Assembly: GCA_904063045.1 (NCBI GenBank)
Contig: CAJFCJ010000002.1
Coordinates: 868,001 to 932,000 of the forward strand
DNA from: Dimorphilus gyrociliatus
Lineage: Eukaryota > Annelida > Polychaeta > Dinophilidae
Length of the DNA stretch: 64,000 bases
Direction: 5' to 3'
The notes beneath the pieces were generated by a model, which searched no databases, had not been told where the DNA came from, and saw only the letters and a program-made list of their open reading frames with translations. The position numbers and the translations under genes are program-made. Below are positions 15,601 to 25,674 of this stretch, piece after piece (within the stretch, counting starts at the first letter, position 1; every line of letters starts with the position of its first letter).

Positions 15601-18600
15601 CAAAGAAGAAGAGCTTCTCTGGCTGAAACGTCAGTTGTAGGACCAGAAACAACGTCTGCAATCTGATAATAAAATCTCTAAGTAATACAATTTTGCAGGA
15701 AATCCAAATATAAGTGTTTAATCTTGACATACACAGTAAGCTTACGATCAGAGCTTTGTAACTTTGAAAAATTTCATTCGAAATCAAACACAGGTCGATA
15801 TACAGGCCTAAATTTACTTTTATTTTCCTATCAGATCAAAGGTTGTAAACTATTTCAAAAAAATAATACCCGGTTAGACGAATAAATCAATTTTATATTG
15901 AAAAACTACCTTTCCCATATCTATCCTATTAATATATTTACTCTAACTGATATAATTAGTATGTTATCTATCGTTATGAATCAACTTACACATAAATTGG
16001 TCTTAATCTACTTTAAAAACAATAAAACTTTGACTGAATATTTGTGGGAGCAATTCTGAAATTTCTTTAATATCATTTATTATGAATTATATATTCGCTA
16101 GATAACGGTGTGATAATTTGTTTAATAAAGTTATTTATCTTTACCAAAAATATTTAGTCCTATTTTAAATTAGCAATTAAAACATATATTGTGCTATTAC
16201 ACAGGCAGCCAACCAGCAGTTGTTTATCATCAATAAAATAAGTCACTGCTTGACATATAATCATTAAATTTAATAATATAATATTAAAATAAAACAATAA
16301 AGTATCCCCGAAAATTAAAATGATAGCTCCTGTTTTTATTCCGGAAAAAGAATAATACGAAAATTTTTACAGATCATAGTGTTCTCTCGGCTATACTGTC
16401 AAACAGACTGTGTTCAAAAATCAATAATATTTTTCGAAAAAGAGCCCAGTAGTAAAGTATGAAATCTTAGAAATTATTCTAGAAACTAAACCTTTTTCAA
16501 TCAAAAAAGCGAAATATGCCTCTCAGGAAATTCCTAGGAAAATTGACAAAACATACAGGAAAACAAACTACCAGATATCACTAAAAATTCACAATTCAGA
16601 AATGAGTAGCACAAATTTCACCCAACATGCATTTTGATCAATAAAATGGCCTACGAGCTATATCTATGAGTTGCATTTGTTCAATCTCTTAGTTTTAGAT
16701 TTTTGTCAATATGAATTTTACTTCTCGTAAATGAAGCGAATAAGTGACTTTTTTAGCCGACTTGATAATCCTTGTAAAAGTTATGCTTTGGCTATTGGTT
16801 TATTTCAATGTATAAAATACCTTTGCATTCTCTGTTACAGGAGCATTTTCGTTTGTAGAGCTAACCAAGCTACATAAACTGGAATATTTTCTAGCAAAAA
16901 ATCTACTGGTTGTTCTCAAAGACGTAAATGGCGGTGTTCTAGGCGCACTCAACTTTGAAACGTTCTTCAAACTAATTTTATCCTTCTTTTTCTTACGCTT
17001 TCCTCCACAACCGCAAAATAAACTAGCCATTTGTTGCACGATAAGTTAAAAGTTGTCCGGCACGCGGTCTAATTTTACCACAGGTATTATATGCTATCCA
17101 ATTCTTATCGGTATATTTTATCAGTTTGGCAAGTACAATGTTTGTACATATGCCGAATACCTTATCAAACGACGAGCAAATGTCAATTTGATTCTTTGAT
17201 ATTTCGTCAATAGCTGGATAAAACAATGATAATGTAGGATATTTGGTAGCAAACCAGCTGTTTGCTTCCTACAGAGAAGAAGGCCAGGAAAATACCTATA
17301 CCGATAGTGACTCACAGAGGGATTTATTTTGGAGATTTACAATTTCTTGTACAGCTTTTAAAATTCCAAACCATACTACTGTTATATATGTTTTAGAACC
17401 AGTTTCTGCAGCAAAATCAGCTTGTAATATTCCAATGGGGAGAATTAAAACAAGATAAATTATCTTCGCTTTCTATATTTTGATTCTGTTACATTCAGGA
17501 CAGGGCCTGTAAGATTGACAATTGCTTTTTTTCACGCAGTTTTTACAATCATTATACGAACTTATTCAAGTAACCTTACAAAGCCGTCTAGGTAAAACTT
17601 TCATTGTATATGGTTCGTCTACTATCTAGGTTAGCATTCAAGTAAAAGGCAAAAATTTAATACGAGTTACCTTATTTTTACGAGTAGCCTAGTAAATTCA
17701 TTTATAAAATAGTCGATTAACAGACAAAAAAAAATATAATGGAAACGCATTTTTATATGTCGATCAAGACCGTCTGGTGCCAAACAAACTATAATTACTC
17801 TGCCGACCTTAACAAAAGGAGTAATATTTTTAATATTATTTGCTTATTCGCTGATGTTTTTTACCTTAGTTTCATTATCTCTAATTGGGTCATTGGATTC
17901 ACTCGAAGATGAATCAATCTCTACTCCTATACGGATGAGATCATGAGACCGGTTGCTATTTTTAAAATCCTCTTCGCCACCTAGCGGGCTATTGGGGGAC
18001 GAATCGTAAGCCCCTACTTTTCTATATCTTCTTGCACCGCAAAAACATCCCATAAAGGATGAGCAACTACATGGCTTTGCTATGCTATTTTTGTCGGAGA
18101 CATTCAGTTCAGCAACGTCTTCAAAGTTTGTCGAACCAGTTAACCATCGATCCTCTTTCCAGTTTTCTTTTTTCCAAATTGTATCAGCAGATGATGAAGC
18201 AGACAATGGTCGTCGAAATCTTTGGGGTAATTTTGAAAATTTCACTCTTCGTTTTGTTCTGGTAGGGTTAACTGGCGTCGGTGACTTTCGACCAGACATC
18301 ACTCTCCTGATATATCAGCTATATAATCACAATTACAGCGAGATATTCCCTAAGATTTTATGATTTGAACAAAACAGTCAGAAACTGAAACAGCAAATGT
18401 AGATAACTTTGTGAGTCAGTCGACATATGTAAAATAACGTCTCCAGGCCTACTATGAACACAGAGTAAATCAATACATAATGCCAGGCATGCGTTTACTG
18501 CAGCACGTGGAACCGAAATGTCCAACTTTGCTTATTGCAGGCCCGATCATGTGACTCAAAATATTTGAGCAGACCAATTAACAATGAAAAGTAAATAAGA

Positions 18601-21600
18601 ACAGTAACACAGAACTCAATAAAAGAACCTACACGTTTGAAGAAAAAACGAAACACTGATGTACTTCGACGACGTAGCATTTTCTTTTAAAAATTCAATT
18701 TTTAAATTTGGATCTATCTGAGAAGTTTGAAAGCATTTGGTAGTATCTATATGTTGATTTGACCACCTTCGTATATTATAACCTAAAGTTATTTTCTTTC
18801 CTAAACGTAAGGTATATATTCATGCAATCACCAGACTTTTTCTCGACTATATTGCAAGTATTTTTGGCAGGCGATCCTGTTATACTCTCAACTGAAAAGC
18901 TTTTTTAGGTACTGTGGCAACATAGAAGAGTCTATTTGAGCTCGCAGCAGGCCAGATGATATAAGCCAGTACACGTTGATTTTTCGATTTCAATAGCAAC
19001 ATTCCTCCGTAGGCCATTTTATTTTCGATTACTTTGAATTCCGTACCGGAAATATTGTTTCAGTGAATCACAATAAGATATCAAATAACACCTGAAAATG
19101 ATTAAAAATTGGCACTCCTCCTTATATCACTTATTGGTGAAGAGGCGCTAAATTTCTTGACGCCTACGCATTCAACAAATCTATATTAGTTTAGCACATT
19201 GGAAAATATTAGCAATTCCTGAAGGCATTATTTTATAAAAAAAAAAAAAGGATATACTTGATGCACTTTAAGTAAAACTTTTGACTACGTATTGCATATA
19301 TTTTTCACATATTCAACTTTATAGTATATTTGCAATATATTTCTTTTACTTCTGTAACAAAAATTATTTTATCTTGAATCACGAAATATTTTTGCAAAAT
19401 TTTTTAATTTTCTTGTCTGATTTCTCTTTTGACTAATATTTTTTTATAATACACTATAATATACTATTCAGCATTGAGCATAAAAGGTTATGTTGTTCAC
19501 GTTGTTTACTCACGTGACCTCTGGTCACACAAAAATTCACATAAACTCACGCAACAATTGACGAACACTTGTTTGTACAATCATTACTCAATGATAAGTA
19601 TGAATTACAGAAAACATAATATCGATTTCATTTAAAGAGAATATGATTGATAAAGTAATTCTAAAGACTAGATTAATGAAACCTGAAAACTAACGATTAA
19701 AAAATAAACAGCAGCAAAAAAATTACATTGATACCTGCAACATACCGTTTTTTTTTAAAGTTATCTGGTAATGAAAATAAAATGTAAATCGATATTTCTG
19801 CAATTTAATCAATAACTATAATTTTTTTCAGCAGTCAACACGTTTCGAACCCCATTAAATAGTTATGAATATAAATGTTGCTTATAAAAGCTGCCATGAC
19901 TAGCATACAAAATGGAAAATTTTACTTCAACTAAAGAAATTTTTGTCAAGTTTAAACGTGTTCCATTTATTTATACCCCTAAGAAGTGGTATGAAAGAAT
20001 ACTCGATTTTCTACCCTATATTCGTATCCTAATTTTTCAAGATAAAAATTAAACAGATATCTGCTAACACTTACCCTTCGTCGAGTCACTATTTCAGCTT
20101 TCTTAGATAAAAATGAGTAAATATATTCCCGAAATATCCCTCTTTTATAACGATAGCGAGCATAAGTGAACACACTCCCAACATCTTCGGGAGCCAAATG
20201 TCTTTCACTGGACCAAAGCGAATGCAATGAATTGGTCCTCATCAAACTAAAGTTATCAGAATTCGTTGCATTTAAGTCACATACAGACTTCCATTTTTGT
20301 TTATACATTCTTAAATCAGTGGGTATTGAGGTGGGTCTCTGACCACTTGTATTTAAAACATTTGAAAAAGAAGAACTTCTATTTAAATTTGCTGGCTTTA
20401 TTTGTATGTTATCAGCAGTCAGATCAGTTGCAGATGTTGTTCGAGGTAAAGATAGTGCTAGGGATGATTTACCCACATTAGCTAAATCTTGAAGAGAGGG
20501 TTCCCTTTCTGGCTTGTACATAATAGGTTGAGTGTTTCGTCGCTGTCTTTCCTGTCGAATCCTTCTTACTCGTCTCTCCATGATTTCATTTACTTAGTAC
20601 CAAAATCAACACTAAAAAGTATCCGTTCGTGGAATACCCACCACAACGCATTTACACAATTTTAAAATGTATAATCAGTAAAATGACAAAATAATTATAT
20701 GTCAATAGAAGTAAAATGCACAAGATATATATAGCCTATCCGAATGAAAGAAGTGCTTACAGGCAAGAGCGCAAACATGAATGGTGACTTCAACGTAGAG
20801 AAAACTATATTTAGATTCTTAAGTAGGTGGCGCTTAGGGCCAAGGTATTATTATTGACAATCGCCGAGTGTTGAATGATATTATTATGAAATTTGACCTA
20901 AAGTTATGCATACCTAAGCAACGTAACAATGAAAAATTTTAAAGATTTTTTCATTTTTCTTAGACAGTTAGTTAGATGCAAAAAAAATAAACACCAATAC
21001 AACAAATAACATCAAATAAACATGAGATATTGGTCTGCTGTCTTTAAGTTGTAATAAAATAACGATCGAAAAATCCTTTTCGAAAATAATATATATGTAT
21101 ATACAGCATATAACTATGCGATCAACTTTAGCACTGTAGCCTGCCTTTATTCCTTTAAATTAATCATACCTTACTTGAATAAAGCAAGATTGATATGGAA
21201 AAGGCTTAAATATTTGAATGCAAATTGTTTTTCCATCCAACTAGGCATTTCATTTTAAACCTTACAATTCAATTCAATTTAAAATGGAACTAGTACAACC
21301 TTTGATCATTAAAACATCATCTCATTTGCTTAAAAACTACTGGATTCAATAAGGATAATTGTAAAATATCTATATCAATATTAAATAGTTACAATTATAG
21401 GCAAATATATGATTTATTTGAGTATTTTCTTAGTACGTGGGAATCTTTTGTCGCTCTAATCATATATTTTGATGAAGAGATCTTGAAAACTTAAAATATC
21501 TTCTTCTCGTATATTATATTACACTCGATAAAATACCAAAAAAAAAATTCTTAAAAACTTACTTGATAATGAAGAATAATTGTCCAAATTAAACCCAACG

Positions 21601-23966
21601 TTAATTTTGGATTTCCGTCTACTATTTCGTCCGCTCTTATATTCACCAATTTTATCTGTAAAACAGAGATCTTTAGAGTAATGGACTATGAATAGTAGTG
21701 AACGATTAAATCGAACTGCACAACGTGCCTTTCGTGTTTACATTGCCCTTTATTTTATACAGCGGAATATTTGTTTCATCGCCGACTTAAAGACCAGTAT
21801 AAGAGAGCAAGCAAAACAAATAGCATACCTGTCTTTTTACTTGCAAGTACCTAAGAACGATCTGCACGTTCTGCTGCTTATGAAAGCGCATATTTCCCCT
21901 TTCTCGAGGCTATGGAGATCAGATCAATAATAAAGAGCATTAAAGAATTGAATGAGAAAAAGTTACAAACCAAAACATCGCGAGATAGTACTTCAATTAA
22001 GGCTATTAGGTTATGGCCGTCGCGTAAGTCGTCAAATAAATCTCGTACCACCTTATGTCGCTTTAAAAATGAAATAAATATTATTAATACTTCCAAGTTC
22101 TAGGACCATTTTAAACACAACAGTTGACAAGTTTTTCTAAAATTGAAACATAGATAACAAAATAATATAAATGAATAAGTAATACAGTTAAAACTTAAAT
22201 GTTTGGTAAGTTTACATGCTTGAAATGAATAAAATGTAAAATTTTCAAAGGAATATACTCAAAATGTTTAATATAAATCTCTAATACACAACCTTGTAGA
22301 ACCTCCAGTGCTGTGTGTATAAGGAGGGAATGATTAAGAAACTTCAAAATTTTTATAAGGATAAGTTGTTAAATACTACAGCAAAAACCGAATATCTTTA
22401 GCTCCATCAGAGGTTTATTCTATTAATTTAACTTTAAAGAACCACTAAGTCACACCTAAAAACCGCCTAATCTTATAATTTCAGAACAGAAATGCCCTAT
22501 TTTCTCTAAAATAATTTAAATAATATTTGTTGTTAAACAATAAATTATAATTAGTTACTATACTGTACACTCTAAAGGAATTAAGAAGCGATATTGAGTT
22601 ACTATTTTTTTTATAAAGCTGTAGTGCCATCTCTTATGCATTTAAATTTTATCCAATAAAAATTTTCATACCACTCGTAATCACTTCCTAAACAATTCTT
22701 CTTTGTTTGAAATTATGCATACGCTCTGAGCTAATCTCAATTCACATTAATATTAAATTTTTTAAATTATCGCCTTAACAGAAAACTGTATTTAAAGCAT
22801 AACTGATAACCTCTGCTTTATATTATTAAACAATTATCAATATTTGTTCGCTTTATTAGTAATTTTAACAGATAGGGCTTGAATTTCTCACTGTATCTTA
22901 AGTCTGATCAAAAAAAGCTAAAGATAAACTTGAAATTTTACAGATCTCTACCCTATTCACATATTATCGATTAACTGCAAAGAAAAAAAGGCGATGGTAC
23001 TATAAAAGAATTAGATAAATCAAATACAAGCCAATGCGAATATGTCTAAATAGGGCACGCAGTATAAATAAAATTCTGCGGTATATTCTGTGAAGCCGTT
23101 TTGTGCCTACTGAATAATATAAAAATTTAAACAAAGTTTGATATTTCAATTAGTAGAGAATAATTACACATTTGAAGTCAGCGGGAGAGACAATAAAATA
23201 ACAATATTTTATCATGAGGCACGGTTAAAGAAAGTTTCTTGTTGGACGAGAAATATTAAATCTATTTGTTACTATAAGTCATCAGTCTTGACAAAACTAA
23301 TCATTTATCTTACCTTAATCAAATGTTTGTTTACCCATTTAGTGAAAGCTTTCTTTTGAACTGTATCACGCTCATCTGAAACAAATATTTTTTGTTTTCG
23401 AAAGTTTTCTTATAGAAGAATTAAATTAAACATAGCAAAAATTCTTGCGAGCGCTACATTTGATTGACATTTTTGTTTTCAATCTGACTAATATATTGAC
23501 TAACCGGCATCTTTTCGGCGATTATCCTCATAACATTCACTCGGATTCAACAACAAACGATACATTACTTTCTCGCCCTTTAAAAACTACTTTGATTCAC
23601 AGCACAGTTGTAGCGGCCTGAAACCGGCCTACTAAGACAGTCTATTCAGAGGCGTTTCAAGAATATTGAAAAATATATATTCCCCTTACTGATAAAGGTT
23701 TGTTGTAGATGAATATTAGGCCGATTCAAGATGGCTGAATTGCCAGGTGTTAACATTCGTTAACAGATGGAACAGACAAAATATTGACTATCAAATGCAG
23801 CTATGATGTCGCTTTCATTCTGAATAATACATTTTGAATTACTTTTACCTGCTATTTGCAACACAGCTCGATCTACAGGATCAAGTTGTAGGATGGATAA
23901 AGGTAGAGGACTATCTCGACCATATTTATCTTTAAACCAGTGAAAAGATTTATCCATTTTTTTCAT
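1..23966 (-). CDS. shot/MACF1: Spectraplakin (MACF1/dystonin/shot family), 3'-partial
   Basis: Giant cytolinker that joins F-actin to microtubules and junctions. In transcript order the coding exons are 23849-23966, 23314-23375, 21971-22060, 21829-21909, 21563-21655, 15499-15662, 15272-15387, 15115-15221, 14946-15065, 14794-14889, 12982-13115, 12837-12930, 12301-12777, 12175-12252, 11961-12122, 11776-11880, 11624-11719, 10968-11555, 10586-10903, 10221-10526, 9784-10164, 9675-9758, 9363-9572, 739-9310 and 1-674. Every junction has GT-AG borders and keeps phase. The N-terminus (MKKMDKSF, then [15 protein letters not shown]) resembles the A-type start of fly shot. Tandem CH domains, spectrin-like helices with an embedded SH3, and plakin repeats follow. 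The EF-hand and GAS2 C-terminus must lie left of position 1. Family assignment is secure; start choice and single splice sites are inference. Confidence 0.93.
739..9310 (-). other. Single 8.6-kb exon of plakin repeats
   Basis: One exon of 8572 bp (2857 codons) holds dozens of degenerate plakin (plectin) repeats of roughly 38 residues. They share the pattern DP.TG..(I/L)S(L/I).EA...G(L/I)(I/L)D; examples are [19 protein letters not shown] and [15 protein letters not shown]. The acceptor is TTTCAG| at 9311-9313 and the exon begins in phase 0 (H-E-I-K-E-N). It leaves in phase 1 through donor ATA|GTAAGT. Plakin repeats bind intermediate filaments in vertebrate plectin and desmoplakin. Invertebrate spectraplakins keep them in giant, sometimes skipped exons. 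The last 200 or so residues are charged, Ser-rich linker. Confidence 0.92.
9363..15065 (-). other. Plakin-domain spectrin-like repeats with SH3
   Basis: Fifteen exons after CH2 encode helical, heptad-rich sequence typical of plakin-domain spectrin repeats (for example [19 protein letters not shown], and [13 protein letters not shown], a strong match to plectin-type repeats). The exon at 10968-11555 carries an SH3-like insert around 11080-11230 ([20 protein letters not shown], then [11 protein letters not shown]), which plakins place inside a spectrin repeat. All exons are phase-consistent. Introns are mostly 45-80 bp, except 13116-14793 (1.7 kb). Confidence 0.88.
13832..13851. repeat. (TA)n microsatellite in the spectraplakin
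   Basis: TA run in the 1.7-kb intron 13116-14793, followed closely by TATACTGTATA at 13860-13870. The rest of that intron holds no supported exon. Confidence 0.85.
15115..15662 (-). other. CH2 half of the actin-binding domain (three exons)
   Basis: Exons 15499-15662 ([20 protein letters not shown], then [16 protein letters not shown]), 15272-15387 ([20 protein letters not shown]) and 15115-15221 ([20 protein letters not shown]) form a classic CH2. The first exon opens in phase 0 (ATT GCA GAC), so any upstream exon that ends on a codon boundary can be joined to it. That makes the alternative first exons in the preceding intron workable. Confidence 0.95.
16821..17030 (-). CDS. Alternative first exon C of the spectraplakin (70 residues, Cys/polybasic start)
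   Basis: The ATG at 17030 gives [18 protein letters not shown], followed by a Ser/Thr-rich stretch. The frame ends at AAG|GTATTT (last base 16821) in phase 0, compatible with the CH2 exon at 15662. An in-frame GTG lies three codons earlier, but the ATG is the sensible start. The Cys-Gly-Cys beside a polylysine run resembles lipid-anchored N-termini and echoes the motif in exon B. Dystonin is known to have a myristoylatable N-terminal isoform; here only position 2 Ala is seen, so S-acylation would be more likely than N-myristoylation. Confidence 0.68.
17865..18299 (-). CDS. Alternative first exon B of the spectraplakin (145 residues, Cys/basic motif)
   Basis: ATG at 18299 (MSGRKSPTP) opens 145 codons that end at AAG|GTAAAA (last base 17865) in phase 0, matching the CH2 exon at 15662. 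The peptide has a basic Ser-rich start ([20 protein letters not shown]), then a cysteine cluster [18 protein letters not shown], then an acidic Ser-rich end. The cysteines next to Arg/Lys look like a palmitoylation-type membrane anchor; that is inference. No other family was recognised. Its position and phase support use as an N-terminus for a CH2-only isoform. Confidence 0.7.
20075..20581 (-). CDS. Alternative first exon A of the spectraplakin (169 residues)
   Basis: An ATG at 20581 opens a 169-codon frame that ends at a strong donor (AGG|GTAAGT, last exon base 20075) in phase 0. It therefore splices directly to the CH2 exon at 15662. The peptide is basic at its start ([16 protein letters not shown]), Ser/Thr-rich in the middle, and has no recognised domain. 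It lies in the CH1-CH2 intron on the gene's own strand. Mammalian and fly spectraplakins are known to make isoforms with only CH2 from internal promoters. The function of this exon is inferred from position, frame and donor, not from homology. A CTCF-like motif sits about 245 bp upstream. Confidence 0.72.
20825..20833 (+). promoter_or_regulatory. CTCF-like motif AGGTGGCGC
   Basis: Within a TAGGTGGCGCT context, matching the CTCF core (AGRKGGCRSY). It lies upstream of alternative first exon A of the spectraplakin. Confidence 0.45.
21563..23375 (-). other. CH1 half of the actin-binding domain (four exons)
   Basis: Four exons encode a calponin-homology domain: 23314-23375 ([11 protein letters not shown]), 21971-22060 ([19 protein letters not shown]), 21829-21909 ([15 protein letters not shown]) and 21563-21655 ([19 protein letters not shown]). 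These are the diagnostic CH1 signatures of plakins and spectrins. The last exon ends in phase 0 with a CAA Gln codon. It is followed by a 5.9-kb intron (15663-21562), the longest in the gene, which separates CH1 from CH2. Confidence 0.95.
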
Positions 23967-25263
23967 AAATTAATTGCATTTCTTTGCTTCTTTTTCTGTA
24001 GAGAAATAGAAAATGTATTTTACAATTACGGTACAGTAATATAGTCTTTATAACATATTTCAATACCAATTAAATATGAAACATAAATCAGATATGATTT
24101 AATAAAAGTAAAACTAAATGGCGCGAAATAAAAGTACCCAATAAAAACGGTGAGCATTCGATACATAACAACCTAAAAACTCATGTCCTATTAATCAAAA
24201 AATGTTCGAGGATATAATAATGATTACTTTTCTTAATCATCAAGTTTTAGCGTTCAATTATAATAAAATTCTTGTTAGCACCTGCATGGCGTTTTCTTTT
24301 GTTGAAACAAAGAGCTTTATCCTAGCGAAAACAGCCGGGTTGGGTTGTAACAGTAATTTTATCAGCAAGTTTTATTTTATTTCATTAAGTTAACAATAAA
24401 TACTCTGATAAAGAAAATCATGGCTATTATTCATTAAAGATAATACAACCCTTTTGGATAAATACACCCACGATTCAAATTACTATAATGTTATATTGGG
24501 TTAAAATAAATATAGATTTACGGAAGTAAGTGATATAATTGAAAATACCAGGCAAGCAATCTTTCCTTAAAAGCAAGTATTATAGTCATGATTTATCGCA
24601 GTTTAATGAGGCAGTTATTTTACATTGAAGAAATAATTTGTAATTTTATTACTATTTTCTCATAAAGAAAAGTCTTTAAATGTGACTTCAAATAATAAGT
24701 ACAAAACCGTTTATTAATATTTACCATGAGTAAGACACATATTTAAATTTTCAATAGACATACTGCAACACATAACACATACTCCTTTTCACATCACTTG
24801 CGTGTTCACAAAAACTGAACCAAGACAGTCTTCCCTTAGCAAAAAGCACATTGGAAGGCTCAATGAGTAGGTAAAAACTCAGACATGTTTTATTTTTCTC
24901 ACGTTATTTATAGACAGACATAAAACCTATAAAACTGTTGTCTATCATTGACTAACATTCTATCGTATAGACTAAAACTTTTATAGCCGTAAGTTGTCCA
25001 TATATAATATTATTGTAAAAGTTCAAGAAATTGGAAAAGTAATAAACAACAGAAACTAACATCACCACCGAAAACCGACACCTCTAAAAAATCTCTTTGA
25101 AGTTCTAATGAAATAACCATTACCAACAGTTTCATACTTGTAATCAACAAATTTAATACATACGATATATTTTAGTAATAAATATCCTTCAACAGAGTGA
25201 ATATAACAAATACTCTTGCTTAGACAGTCTTCGTTTCGGTCAATGCATTTTCAAGTACATATT

Positions 25264-25272
25264 GCGCCACCT
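25264..25272 (-). promoter_or_regulatory. CTCF-like motif AGGTGGCGC
   Basis: The minus strand reads ACTAGGTGGCGCA. Located in the gap between SCP-x and the spectraplakin. Confidence 0.45.
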
Positions 25273-25576
25273 AGTTTGGTAGGCAATCTCAATACCTCAG
25301 TGTAAATATAATCCTAGTTGGTATCCAATTATTTCGTTATTTGACCCATTTAATGCTTCAATAACTTTGTGATTTACCGTTACAGTATATTTATATTATG
25401 ACGGATACTATTAAAAGGTTCATGAGCATTATTTTACCACTATTTAAATTTACTCTCAGCATTGTGACTGGTTATATGTAAAAAGTTCGTAAATTATCCT
25501 TTTAGTTTAACCAACCAAGTGTAGAGTATACAATTTCGTATCTTGATCCCAATTTAGCAGATGCAATTATTCTGCA

Positions 25577-25582
25577 TTTATT
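25577..25582 (-). terminator. Polyadenylation signal of SCP-x
   Basis: TTTATT on the plus strand is AATAAA on the minus strand, about 95 bp past the SCP-x stop codon at 25675. Confidence 0.6.
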
Positions 25583-25674
25583 ATGAAATTGTAAATCATA
25601 AACAAGATATATGTTATGTTAAATCAGGTCTCATATGCAAATTCAATCATAAAAGTTAATTTTGATTAGTCTGA

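Larger units (their letters stand above)
23967..25674. other. Intergenic: 5' flank of spectraplakin and 3' flank of SCP-x
   Basis: AT-rich sequence with no supported open frame. It holds the presumed upstream promoter of the long spectraplakin transcript, a CTCF-like motif at 25264-25272, and the SCP-x polyadenylation signal at 25577-25582. A small plus-strand frame near 24202 has no family resemblance or splice context and is not called. Confidence 0.6.

Noticed and set aside
15587-15787. Small minus frame overlapping the CH2 start
   Set aside because: Frame-shifted shadow of the CH2 exon 15499-15662.
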